Shown here one piece after another: positions 12,682 to 24,178 of a stretch of 64,000 bases of DNA (positions are counted from its first letter, which is position 1; every line of letters begins with the position of its first letter). The position numbers were made by a program, and so were the translations under genes. The stretch covers positions 71,991,995-72,055,994 of the forward strand of contig OV050031.1 of NCBI GenBank assembly GCA_920105625.2, read 5' to 3'. The notes beneath the pieces are model-generated. The model did no database searches, had not been told where the DNA came from, and worked only from the letters and a program-made list of their open reading frames with translations. This DNA is from Clusia tigrina. Its lineage: Eukaryota; Arthropoda; Insecta; Diptera; Clusiidae.

Positions 12682-13929
12682 AGTCGGCGTCTCAGTCGGC
12701 GTCGCAGCTTCTGTCAGCGTCACTGTAGGCGTCTCAGTCGCTGCCGCTGTCGATTGGGGGGTCTGCTGCCTTCTCTATCCTAATATCTACCCCTATCTGA
12801 ATCTGTCAGCGTCTCAGTTGGAGTCTCAATCGGCGTCGCAGCCGCTGTCAGCGTCTCTGTAGAATTCTCAGTCGCTGCCGCTGTCGATTGGGGGGTCTGC
12901 TGCATTCTCTGTGCCTATATCTACCCCTACCTGCCTCAATCGGCGTGTCAGTCGGCTTCCCCGCCTCTGTAGCTTCTCTGTAGGCGTCTCAGTCGCTGCC
13001 GCTGTCGATTGGGGGGGTCTGCTGCATTCTCTGTGCCTATATCTACCCCTATCTGCCTCAGTCGGCGTCTCAGTCAGCGTCGCAGCCTCTATCAGCGTCG
13101 CTGTAGGCGTCTCAGTCGCTGCCGCTGTCGATTGGGGGTCTGCTGTCTTCTCCATGCCTATATATAGCCCTATCTGCCTCAGTAGGCGTCTCAGTCGGCG
13201 TCGCAGCCTCTGTCACCATCTCTGCAGGCGTCTCAGTCGCTGCCGCTGTCGATTGGGGGGTCTGCTGACTTCAATATGCCTATATCTACCCCTATCTGCC
13301 TCAGTCGGTGTCTCAGTCGGCGTCACAGCCTCTGTCAGTGTCTGTGTATGCGTCTCAGTCGCTGGCGCTGTCGATTGGGGGGTCTGCTGCCTTCTCTATG
13401 CCTATATCTACCCCTGTCTGCCTCAGTTGGCGTCTCAGTCGGCGTCGCAGCCTCTGTCAGCGTGTCTGTAGGTGTCTCAGTCGCTGCCGCTGTCGATTGT
13501 GGCGTCAGCTGATTTCTCTATGCCTATATCTACCCCTATCTGGTTCAGTCGGCGTCTCAGTCGGCTCCGCAGCCTCTATCAGCGTCTCTGTAGGCGTCTC
13601 AGTCGCTGCCGCTGTCGATTGTGGGGGTCTGCTGTCATCTCTATGCATAGATCTACCTCTATCTGCTTCAGTCGGCGTGTCAGTCGGCGTCTCAGACAGC
13701 GTCGCAGATGAGCCGCAGCCTCTGTCAGCGTCTCTGTAGGCGTCTCAATCGCTGTCGCTGTCGATTGGGGAGGGTCTGACGCCTTCTCTGTGCCTATATC
13801 TACCATTATATGCTTCAGTCTGCGTCTCAGTCGGCGTCGCAGCCTCTGTCAGGGTCTCTGTAGGCGTCTCAGTCGCTGCCGCTGTCGATTGGGTGGTCTG
13901 CTGCCTTCTCTATGCATAGATCTACCTCT

Positions 13930-14752
13930 ATCTGCTTCAGTCGGCGTCTCAGTCGGCGTCGCAGCCTCTGTCAGCGTCTCTGTAGGCGTCTCCGTCGCTG
14001 CCGCTCTCGATTGGGGGGGTCTGCTGCCTTCTCTATGCGTATATCTACCCCTATCTGCCTCAGTCGGCGTCGCGGTCGGCGTCTCATTCGGTGTCGCAGC
14101 CTCTGTCAGCGTCTCTGTAGGCGTCTCAGTCGCTGCCGCTGTCGATTGTGGGGTCAGCTGCCTTCTCTATGCCCATATCTACCCCTATCTGCTTCAGTCG
14201 GCGTCGCGGTCGGCGTCTCAGTCGGCGTCGCACCCTCTGTCAGCGTCTCTGTAGGCGTATCTGTCGCTGTCGATGTCAATTGGGGGGCTGACGAATTCTC
14301 TATGCCTATATCTACACCAATCTGCTTCAGTCGGCGTCTCAGTCGGCGTCGCAGCCTCTGTCAGCGTCTCTGTAGGCGTCTCCGTCGCTGCCGCTCTCGA
14401 TTGGGGGGGTCTGCTGCCTTCTCTATGCGTATATCTACCCCTATCTGCCTCAGTCGGCGTCGCGGTCGGCGTCTCATTCGGTGTCGCAGCCTCTGTCAGC
14501 GTCTCTGTAGGCGTCTCAGTCGCTGCCGCTGTCGATTGTGGGGTCAGCTGCCTTCTCTATGCCCATATCTACCCCTATCTGCTTCGGTCGGCGTCGCGGT
14601 CGGCGTCTCAGTCGGCGTCGCACCCTCTGTCAGCGTCTCTGTAGGCGTATCAGTCGCTGTCGATGTCAATTGGGGGGCTGACGAATTCTCTATGCCTATA
14701 TCTACCCCAATCTGCTTCAGTCGGCGTCTCAGTCGGCGTCGCAGCCTCTGTC
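13930..14752 (+). repeat. 390-bp tandem duplication (three monomers)
   Basis: A three-monomer cassette containing TCCGTCGCTGCCGCTCTCG, TATGCGTATATCTACC, a GTCGCGGTCGGCG variant and GACGAATTCTC is present at 13930-14319 and again from 14320. Markers such as TCCGTCGCTGCCGCTCTCG lie exactly 390 bp apart (13991 and 14381). The identity extends to about 14360 in the first copy and 14750 in the second. The second occurrence of this region in the 4410-bp copy (near 18.4 kb) lacks the tandem duplication, which makes this a very recent local event. Confidence 0.8.
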
Positions 14753-15680
14753 ACCATCTCTGCAGGCGTCTCAGTCGCTGCCGCTGTCGATTGGGGGGGT
14801 CTGCTGACTTCAATATGCCTATATCTACCCCTATCTGCCTCAGTCGGCGTCTCAGTTGGTGTCTCATTCGGCGTCGCAGCCTCTGTCAGCGAGTCTGTAT
14901 GCATCTCAGTTGCTGCCGCTGTCCATTGATGGGTCTGCTGCCTTCTCTATGCCCATATCTACCCCTATCTGCTTCAGTCGGCGTCTCAGTCGGCGTCGCA
15001 GCCTCTGTCAGCGTCTCTGTAGGCGTCTCCGTCGCTGCCGCTCTCGATTGGGGGGTCTGCTGACTTCAATATGCCTATATCTACCCCTATCTGCCTCAGT
15101 CGGTGTCTCAGTCGGCGTCACAGCCTCTGTCAGTGTCTGTGTATGCGTCTCAGTCGCTGGCGCTGTCGATTGGGGGGTCTGCTGCCTTCTCTATGCCTAT
15201 ATCTACCCCTGTCTGCCTCAGTTGGCGTCTCAGTCGGCGTCGCAGCCTCTGTCAGCGTCTCTGTAGGTGTCTCAGTCGCTGCCGCTGTCGATTGTGGCGT
15301 CAGCTGATTTCTCTATGCCTATATCTACCCCTATCTGGTTCAGTCGGCGTCTCAGTCGGCTCCGCAGCCTCTATCAGCGTCTCTGTAGGCGTCTCAGTCG
15401 CTGCCGCTGTCGATTGTGGGGGTCTGCTGCCATCTCTATGCATAGATCTACCTCTATCTGCTTCAGTCGGCGTGTCAGTCGGCGTCTCAGACAGCGTCGC
15501 AGATGAGCCGCAGCCTCTGTCAGCGTCTCTGTAGGCGTCTCAATCGCTGTCGCTGTCGATTGGGGGGGTCTGACGCCTTCTCTGTGCCTATATCTACCAT
15601 TATATGCTTCAGTCTGCGTCTCAGTCGGCGTCGCAGCCTCTGTCAGGGTCTCTGTAGGCGTCTCAGTCGCTGCCGCTGTC

Positions 15681-15735
15681 GATTGTGTTTTCTGCTGCCT
15701 TCTCTATGCATAGATCTACCTCTATATTTTTCAGT
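15681..15735 (+). repeat. Aberrant T-rich patch in one monomer
   Basis: In place of the G tract the sequence reads GATTGTGTTTTCTGC, and a few bases later CTATATTTTTCAGTC replaces CTATCTGCTTCAGTC. The 4410-bp partner near 11271 and the domain relatives near 6620 and 13890 have normal sequence at both sites. Two T-run changes within 50 bp, found nowhere else in the window, suggest either a local mutation cluster or a consensus error. Confidence 0.7.
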
Positions 15736-18700
15736 CGGCGTCTCAGTCGGCGTCGCAGCCTCTGTCAGCGTCTCTGTAGGCGTCTCCGTCGCTGCCGCTC
15801 TCGATTGGGGGGGTCTGCTGCCTTCTCTATGCGTATATCTACCCCTATCTGCCTCAGTCGGCGTCGCGGTCGGCGTCTCATTCGGTGTCGCAGCCTCTGT
15901 CAGCGTCTCTGTAGGCGTCTCAGTCGCTGCCGCTGTCGATTGTGGGGTCAGCTGCCTTCTCTATGCCCATATCTACCCCTATCTGCTTCAGTCGGCGTCG
16001 CGGTCGGCGTCTCAGTCGGCGTCGCACCCTCTGTCAGCGTCTCTGTAGGCGTATCAGTCGCTGTCGATGTCAATTGGGGGGCTGACGAATTCTCTATGCC
16101 TATATCTACCCCAATCTGCTTCAGTCGGCGTCTCAGTCGGCGTCGCAGCCTCTGTCACCATCTCTGCAGGCGTCTCAGTCGCTGCCGCTGTCGATTGGGG
16201 GGGTCTGCTGACTTCAATATGCCTATATCTACCCCTATCTGCCTCAGTCGGCGTCTCAGTTGGTGTCTCATTCGGCGTCGCAGCCTCTGTCAGCGAGTCT
16301 GTATGCATCTCAGTTGCTGCCGCTGTCCATTGATGGGTCTGCTGCCTTCTCTATGCCTATATCTACCCCTATATGCCTCAGTCGGCGTCTCAGTCAGCGT
16401 CGCAGCTTCTGCCAGCGTCTCGGTAGGCGTCTCAGTCGCTGCCTCTGTCGATTGGGGGGTCTGCTGCCTTCTCTATGCCTATATCTACCCTTATATGCCT
16501 CAGTCGGCTTCGCCGCCTCTCTCAGCGTCTCTGTAGGCGTCTCAGTCGCTGCCGCTGTCGATTGGGGGGGGGGTCTGCTGCATTCTCTGTGCCTATATCT
16601 ACCCCTATCTACCTCAGTCGGCGTCTCAATCAGCGTCGCAGCCTCTATCAGCGTCGCTGTAGGCGTCTCAGTCGCTGCCGCCGTTGTTTGGGTTGGTCTG
16701 CTGCCTTCTCTATGCCTATATCTACCCCTATCTGCCTCAGTCGTCTCAGTGGGCGTCGCAGCTTCTGTCAGCGTCTCAGTCGTTGCTGCTGCCGATTGGG
16801 GGGTCTGTTACCTTCTCTATGCCTATAACTACCCCTATCTGCCTCAGTCGGCGTCTCAGTGGGCGTCGCAGCCTCTGTTAGCGTCTCTGTAGACATTTAA
16901 GTCGCTGCCGCTGTTGATTGGGGGGGTCTGCTGTTTTCTCTATGCCTATATCTGCCCTTATCTGCCTCAGTCGGCGTCTCAGTCGTTGTCGCTGCCTCTG
17001 TTAGCGTCTCTGTGGGCGTCTCAGTCGCTGCCGCTGTCGATTGGGGAGGTATGCTGCCTTCTCTATGCCTATATCTACCCCTATCTGCCTCAGTCGGCGT
17101 CTCAGTCGGCGTCGCAGCTTCTGTCAGCGTCACTGTAGGCGTCTCAGTCGCTGCCGCTGTCGATTGGGGGGTCTGCTGCCTTCTCTATCCTAATATCTAC
17201 CCCTATCTGAATCTGTCAGCGTCTCAGTTGGAGTCTCAATCGGCGTCGCAGCCGCTGTCAGCGTCTCTGTAGAATTCTCAGTCGCTGCCGCTGTCGATTG
17301 GGGGGTCTGCTGCATTCTCTGTGCCTATATCTACCCCTACCTGCCTCAATCGGCGTGTCAGTCGGCTTCCCCGCCTCTGTAGCTTCTCTGTAGGCGTCTC
17401 AGTCGCTGCCGCTGTCGATTGGGGGGGTCTGCTGCATTCTCTGTGCCTATATCTACCCCTATCTGCCTCAGTCGGCGTCTCAGTCAGCGTCGCAGCCTCT
17501 ATCAGCGTCGCTGTAGGCGTCTCAGTCGCTGCCGCTGTCGATTGGGGGTCTGCTGTCTTCTCCATGCCTATATATAGCCCTATCTGCCTCAGTAGGCGTC
17601 TCAGTCGGCGTCGCAGCCTCTGTCACCATCTCTGCAGGCGTCTCAGTCGCTGCCGCTGTCGATTGGGGGGTCTGCTGACTTCAATATGCCTATATCTACC
17701 CCTATCTGCCTCAGTCGGTGTCTCAGTCGGCGTCACAGCCTCTGTCAGTGTCTGTGTATGCGTCTCAGTCGCTGGCGCTGTCGATTGGGGGGTCTGCTGC
17801 CTTCTCTATGCCTATATCTACCCCTGTCTGCCTCAGTTGGCGTCTCAGTCGGCGTCGCAGCCTCTGTCAGCGTGTCTGTAGGTGTCTCAGTCGCTGCCGC
17901 TGTCGATTGTGGCGTCAGCTGATTTCTCTATGCCTATATCTACCCCTATCTGGTTCAGTCGGCGTCTCAGTCGGCTCCGCAGCCTCTATCAGCGTCTCTG
18001 TAGGCGTCTCAGTCGCTGCCGCTGTCGATTGTGGGGGTCTGCTGTCATCTCTATGCATAGATCTACCTCTATCTGCTTCAGTCGGCGTGTCAGTCGGCGT
18101 CTCAGACAGCGTCGCAGATGAGCCGCAGCCTCTGTCAGCGTCTCTGTAGGCGTCTCAATCGCTGTCGCTGTCGATTGGGGAGGGTCTGACGCCTTCTCTG
18201 TGCCTATATCTACCATTATATGCTTCAGTCTGCGTCTCAGTCGGCGTCGCAGCCTCTGTCAGGGTCTCTGTAGGCGTCTCAGTCGCTGCCGCTGTCGATT
18301 GGGTGGTCTGCTGCCTTCTCTATGCATAGATCTACCTCTATCTGCTTCAGTCGGCATCTCAGTCGGCGTCGCAGCCTCTGTCAGCGTCTCTGTAGGCGTC
18401 TCCGTCGCTGCCGCTCTCGATTGGGGGGGTCTGCTGCCTTCTCTATGCGTATATCTACCCCTATCTGCCTCAGTCGGCGTCGCGGTCGGCGTCTCATTCG
18501 GTGTCGCAGCCTCTGTCAGCGTCTCTGTAGGCGTCTCAGTCGCTGCCGCTGTCGATTGTGGGGTCAGCTGCCTTCTCTATGCCCATATCTACCCCTATCT
18601 GCTTCAGTCGGCGTCGCGGTCGGCGTCTCAGTCGGCGTCGCACCCTCTGTCAGCGTCTCTGTAGGCGTATCTGTCGCTGTCGATGTCAATTGGGGGGCTG

Positions 18701-18879
18701 ACGAATTCTCTATGCCTATATCTACACCAATCTGCTTCAGTCGGCGTCTCAGTCGGCGTCGCAGCCTCTGTCACCATCTCTGCAGGCGTCTCAGTCGCTG
18801 CCGCTGTCGATTGGGGGGGTCTGCTGACTTCAATATGCCTATATCTACCCCTATCTGCCTCAGTCGGCGTCTCAGTTGG

Positions 18880-21850
18880 TGTCTCATTCGGCGTCGCAGC
18901 CTCTGTCAGCGAGTCTGTATGCATCTCAGTTGCTGCCGCTGTCCATTGGTGGGTCTGCTGCCTTCTCTATGCCTATATCTACCCCTATATGCCTCAGTCG
19001 GCGTCTCAGTCAGCGTCGCAGCTTCTGCCAGCGTCTCGGTAGGCGTCTCAGTCGCTGCCTCTGTCGATTGGGGGGTCTGCTGCCTTCTCTATGCCTATAT
19101 CTACCCTTATATGCCTCTGTCAGCGTCTCAGTCGGCGTCCAAGCTTCTGTCAGCGTCTCTGTAGGCTTCTCAGTCGCTGCCGTTGTCGATTGGGGGGTCT
19201 GCTGCATTCTCTGTACCTATATCTACCCCTATCTGCCTCAGTCGGCTTCGCCGCCTCTCTCAGCGTCTCTGTAGGCGTCTCAGTCGCTGCTGCTGTCGAT
19301 TGGGGGGGGGGTCTGCTGCATTCTCTGTGCCTATATCTACCCCTATCTGCCTCAGTCGGCGTCTCAATCAGCGTCGCAGCCTCTATCAGCGTCGCTGTAG
19401 GCGTCTCAGTCGCTGCCGCCGTTGTTTGGGTTGGTCTGCTGCCTTCTCTATGCCTATATCTACCCCTATCTGCCTCAGTCGTCTCAGTGGGCGTCGCAGC
19501 TTCTGTCAGCGTCTCAGTCGTTGCTGCTGCCGATTGGGGGGTCTGTTACCTTCTCTATGCCTATAACTACCCCTATCTGCCTCAGTCGGCGTCTCAGTGG
19601 GCGTCGCAGCCTCTGTTAGCGTCTCTGTAGACATTTAAGTCGCTGCCGCTGTTGATTGGGGGGGTCTGCTGTTTTCTCTATGCCTATATCTGCCCCTATC
19701 TGCCTCAGTCGGCGTCTCAGTCGTTGTCGCTGCCTCTGTTAGCGTCTCTGTGGGCGTCTCAGTCGCTGCCGCTGTCGATTGGGGAGGTATGCTGCCTTCT
19801 CTATGCCTATATCTACCCCTATCTGCCTCAGTCGGCGTCTCAGTCGGCGTCGCAGCTTCTGTCAGCGTCACTGTAGGCGTCTCAGTCGCTGCCGCTGTCG
19901 ATTGGGGGGTCTGCTGCCTTCTCTATCCTAATATCTACCCCTATCTGCCTCTGTCAGCGTCTCAGTTGGAGTCTCAATCGGCGTCGCAGCCGCTGTCAGC
20001 GTCTCTGTAGAATTCTCAGTCGCTGCCGCTGTCGATTGGGGGGTCTGCTGCATTCTCTGTGCCTATATCTACCCCTACCTGCCTCAATCGGCGTGTCAGT
20101 CGGCTTCCCCGCCTCTGTAGCTTCTCTGTAGGCGTCTCAGTCGCTGCCGCTGTCGATTGGGGGGGTCTGCTGACTTCAATATGCCTATATCTACCCCTAT
20201 CTGCCTCAGTCGGCGTCTCAGTTGGTGTCTCATTCGGCGTCGCAGCCTCTGTCAGCGAGTCTGTATTCATCTCAGTTGCTGCCGCTGTCCATTGGTAGGT
20301 CTGCTGCCTTCTCTATGCCTATATCTACCCCTATATGCCTCAGTCGGCGTCTCAGTCAGCGTCGCAGCTTCTGCCAGCGTCTCGGTAGGCGTCTCAGTCG
20401 TGGCCTCTGTCGATTGGGGGGTCTGCTGCCTTCTCTATGCCTATATCTACCCTTATATGCCTCTGTCAGCGTCTCAGTCGGCGTCCAAGCTTCTGTCAGC
20501 GTCTCTGTAGGCTTCTCAGTCGCTGCCGTTGTCGATTGGGGGGTCTGCTGCATTCTCTGTGCCTATATCTACCCCTATCTGCCTCAGTCGGCGTCTCAAT
20601 CAGCGTCGCAGCCTCTATCAGCGTCGCTGTAGGCGTCTCAGTCGCTGCCGCCGTTGTTTGGGTTGGTCTGCTGCCTTCTCTATGCCTATATCTACCCCTA
20701 TCTGCCTCAGTCGTCTCAGTGGGCGTCGCAGCTTCTGTCAGCGTCTCAGTCGTTGCTGCTGCCGATTGGGGGGTCTGTTACTTTCTCTATGACTATAACT
20801 ACCCCTATCTGCCTCAGTCGGCGTCTCAGTGGGCGTCGCAGCCTCTGTTAGCGTCTCTGTAGACATTTAAGTCGCTGCCGCTGTTGATTGGGGGGTCTGC
20901 TGTTTTATCTATGCCTATATCTGCCCCTACCTGCCTCAGTCGGCGTCTCAGTCGTTGTCGCTGCCTCTGTTAGCGTCTCTGTGGGCGTCTCAGTCGCTGC
21001 CGCTGTCGATTGGGGAGGTATGCTGCCTTCTCTATGCCTATATCTATCCCTATCTGCCTCAGTCGGCGTCTCAGTCGGCGTCGCAGCTTCTGTCAGCGTC
21101 ACTGTAGGCGTCTCAGTCGCTGCCGCTGTCGATTGGGGGGTCTGCTGCCTTCTCTATCCTAATATCTACCCCTATCTGCCTCAGTCGGCGTCTCAGTTGG
21201 TGTCTCATTCGGCGTCGCAGCCTCTGTCAGCGAGTCTGTATTCATCTCAGTTGCTGCCGCTGTCCATTGGTAGGTCTGCTGCCTTCTCTATGCCTATATC
21301 TACCCCTATATGCCTCAGTCGGCGTCTCAGTCAGCGTCGCAGCTTCTGCCAGCGTCTCGGTAGGCGTCTCAGTCGCTGCCTCTGTCGATTGGGGGGTCTG
21401 CTGCCTTCTCTATGCCTATATCTACCCTTATATGCCTCTGTCAGCGTCTCAGACGGCGTTTCAGTCGGCGTGCAAGCTTCTGTCAGCGTCTCTGTAGGCT
21501 TCTCAGTCGCTGCCGTTGTCGATTGGGGGGTCTGCTGCATTCTCTGTACCTATATCTACCCCTTCCTGCCTCAGTCGGCGTCTCAGTCGGCTTCGCCGCC
21601 TCTGTAGCTTCTCTGTAGGCGTCTCAGTCGCTTCCGCTGTCGATTGGGGGGTATGCTGCTTTCTCTATGCTTATATCTAACCCTTTCTGCCTCAGTCGGC
21701 GTCTCAGTCGGCGTCGCAGCTTCTGTCAGCGTCTCAGTCGCTGCTGCTGCCGATTGGGGGGTCTGTTACCTTCTCTATGCCTATAACTACCCCTATCTGC
21801 CTCAGTCGGCGTCTCAGTGGGCGTCGCAGCCTCTGTCAGCGTCTCTGTAG
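18880..21850 (+). repeat. Compact cluster of 1346/1232/988-bp duplications
   Basis: The TAGACATTTAAG monomer occurs three times in quick succession (19631, 20863, 21851). Sequence at about 18880-19200 matches 20226-20546 with a lag of 1346 bp; beyond about 19320 the lag falls to 1232 bp, because one 114-bp monomer with the TCGGCTTCGCCGCCTCTCTC variant is absent from the second copy. The third copy comes after another 988 bp. Sequence from about 19210 to 20140 also matches 16470-17400 at a lag of 2738 bp. This is a local expansion with loss of a whole monomer between copies. Confidence 0.75.
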
Positions 21851-22100
21851 ACATTTAAGTCGCTGCCGCTGTTGATTGGGGGGGTCTGCTGCTTTCTCTA
21901 TGCCTATATCTGCCCCTATCTGCCTCAGTCGGCGTCTCAGTCGTTGTCGCTGCCTCTGTTAGCGTCTCTGTGGGCGTCTCAGTCGCTGCCGCTGTCGATT
22001 GGGGAGGTATGCTGCCTTCTCTATGCCTATATCTACCCCTATCTGCCTCAGTCGGCGTCTCAGTCGGCGTCGCAGCTTCTGTCAGCGTCACTGTAGGCGT
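21270..22100 (+). repeat. Long-range copy of 2090-2920 (lag 19180 bp)
   Basis: About 830 bp here repeat the monomer order and private variants of 2090-2920. Shared rare points include GTCAGCGTCTCAGACGGCG with GGCGTGCAAGCTTC (near 2261 and 21441), TACCCCTTCCTGCC (2387, 21567) and GGGGGGTATGCTGC at 2464 and 21644. The lag stays at 19180 bp. The copies between these two positions carry related but shorter versions lacking the ACGGCGTTTCAGTCGGCGTG part. It looks like a segment transferred or retained over 19 kb, across several intervening blocks. Confidence 0.72.
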
Positions 22101-24124
22101 CTCAGTCGCTGCCGCTGTCGATTGGGGGTCTGTTGCCTTCTCTATGCCTATATCTACCCCTATCTGTCTCTGTCGGCGTCTCAATCGGCGTCTCAGTCGG
22201 CGTCTCAGTCGGCGTCGCAGCCTCTGTCAGCATCTCTGTAGGCGTCTCAGTCGGTGCCGCTGTCGATTGTGGGGTCAGCTGCCTTCTCTACGCCTATATC
22301 TATCCCTATCTGCCTCAGTGGGCGTCTCAGTCGGCGTCGCAGCCTCTGTCAGTGTCTCTGTAGGCTTCTCAGTCGCTGCCGCTGTCGATTGGGGGTCTGC
22401 TGCCTTCTCCATGCCTATATATAGCCCTATCTGCCTCAGTATTCGTCTCAGTCGGTGTCGCAGGCTCTGTCAACGTCTCTGTAGGCGTCTCAGTCGCTGC
22501 CGCTGTCGATTGGGGGGTCTGCTGCCATCTCTATGCATAGATCTACCTCTATCTGCTTCAGTCGGCGTCTCAGTCGGCGTCTCAGACGGCGTCGCAGATG
22601 AGTCGCAGCCTTTGTCAGCGCCTCTGTAGGCGTCTCAGTCGCTGCCGCTGTCGATTGGGGGGTCTGCTGCTTTCTCTATGCATAGATCTACCTCTATCTG
22701 CTTCAGTCGGCGTCTCAGTCGGCGCAGCAGCCTCTGTCAGCGTCTCTGTAGGCGTCTCAGTCGCTGCCGCTGACGATTGGGGTGGTCTGCTGCCTTCTCT
22801 ATGCGTATATCTACCCCTATCTGCCTCAGTCGGCGCCTCAGTCGGCGTCTCGGTCGGCGTCTCATTCGGTGTCGCAGCCTCTGTCAGCGTCTCTGTAGGC
22901 GTCTCAGTCGCTGCCGCTGTCGATTGTGGGGTCAGCTGCCTTCTCTATGCCCATATCTACCCCTATCTGCTTCAGTAGGCGTCTCAGTCGGCGTCGCACC
23001 CTCTGTCAGCGTCTCTGTAGGCTTCTCAGTCGCTGCCGCTGTCGATTGGGGGTCTGCTGCCTTCTCCATTCTTATATATAGCCCTATCTGCCTCAGTCGG
23101 CGTCGCAGCCTCTGTCACCATCTCTGCAGGCGTCTCAGTCGCTGCCGCTGTCGATTGGGGGGTCTGCTGACTTCAATATGCCTATATCTACCCCTATCTG
23201 CCTCAGTCGGTGTCTCAGTCGGCGTCACAGCCTCTGTCAGTGTCTCTGTATGCGTCTCAGTCTCTGGCGCTGTCGATTGGGGGGTCTGCTGCCTTCTCTA
23301 TGCCTATATCTACCCCTGTCTGCCTCAGTCGGCGTCTCAGTCTTCGTCGCAGCCTCTGTCAGCGTCTCTGTAGGCGTCTCAGTCGCTGCCGCTGTCGATA
23401 GTGGCGTCAGCTGCCTTCTTTATGCCTATATCTACCCCTCTCTGCTTCAGTCGGCGTCTCAGTCGGCGTCGCAGCCTCTGTCAGTGTCTCTGTAGGTTTC
23501 TCAGTTGCTGCCGCTGTCGATTGGGGGTCTGCTGTCTTCTCCATGCCTATATATAGCCCTATCTGCTTCAGTAGGCGTCTCAGTCGGTGTCGCAGCCTCT
23601 CTCAGCGTCTCTGTAGGCGTCTCAGTCGCTGCCGCTGTCGATTGGGGGGGGGTCTGCTGCCATCTCTATGCATAGATCTACCTCTATCTGCTTCAGTCGG
23701 CGTCTCAGTCGGCGTCTCAGACAGCGTCGCAGATGAGTCGCAGCCTCTGTCAGCGTCTCTGTAGGCGTATCAGTCGCTGTCGATGTCAATTGGGGGGTCT
23801 GTCGAATTCTCTATGCCTATATCTACCCCAATCTGCCTCAGTCGGCGTCTCAGTCGGCGTCGCAGCCTCTGTCACCATCTCTGCAGGCGTCTCAGTCGCT
23901 GCCGCTGTCGAATGGGGGGTCTGCTGACTTCAATATGCCTATATCTACCCCTATCTGCCTCAGTCGGCGCCTCAGTCGGCGTCTCGGTCGGCGTCTCATT
24001 CGGTGTCGCAGCCTCTGTCAGTGTCTCTGTAGGCGTCTCAGTCGCTGCCGCTGTCAATTGGGGGGTCTGCTGCATTCTCTGTGCCTATATCTACCCCTAT
24101 CTGCCTCAGTCGGCGTCTCAGTCA

Positions 24125-24178
24125 GCGTCGCAGCCTCTATCAGCGTCGCAGCCTCTATCAGCGTCGCAGCCTCTATCA
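24125..24178 (+). repeat. 18-bp unit in three exact copies
   Basis: The word GCGTCGCAGCCTCTATCA occurs three times end to end at 24125, 24143 and 24161. The block copy at 27803-27838 has two units, and the related monomer near 20607 has one. The unit equals three hexamers, which fits slippage in the hexamer-derived part of the monomer. Confidence 0.93.

Larger units (their letters stand above)
10640..18770 (+). repeat. Duplication of a 4410-bp block (about 36 monomers)
   Basis: The sequence at about 10640-14360 recurs at about 15050-18770 with a constant lag of 4410 bp. Matching points include the GACTTCAATATGCC monomers at 10651 and 15061, the long G tracts at 12154 and 16564, and the CCTAATATCTACC monomers near 12779 and 17189. 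Divergence at the right end is abrupt: GTCAGCGTCTCTGTAGG near 14360 faces GTCACCATCTCTGCAGG near 18770. A shorter lag of about 2615 bp (10530-11690 against 13145-14305) is nested inside. This block overlaps the 4656-bp pair, so the two duplications are separate, successive events in the same stretch. Confidence 0.82.

Noticed and set aside
13912..13934. ATGCATAGATCT as a regulatory site
   Set aside because: It is simply a variant of CTATGCCTATATCT in the monomer head, found in many monomers of families A-C. The NsiI and BglII sites it makes are useful only as markers.
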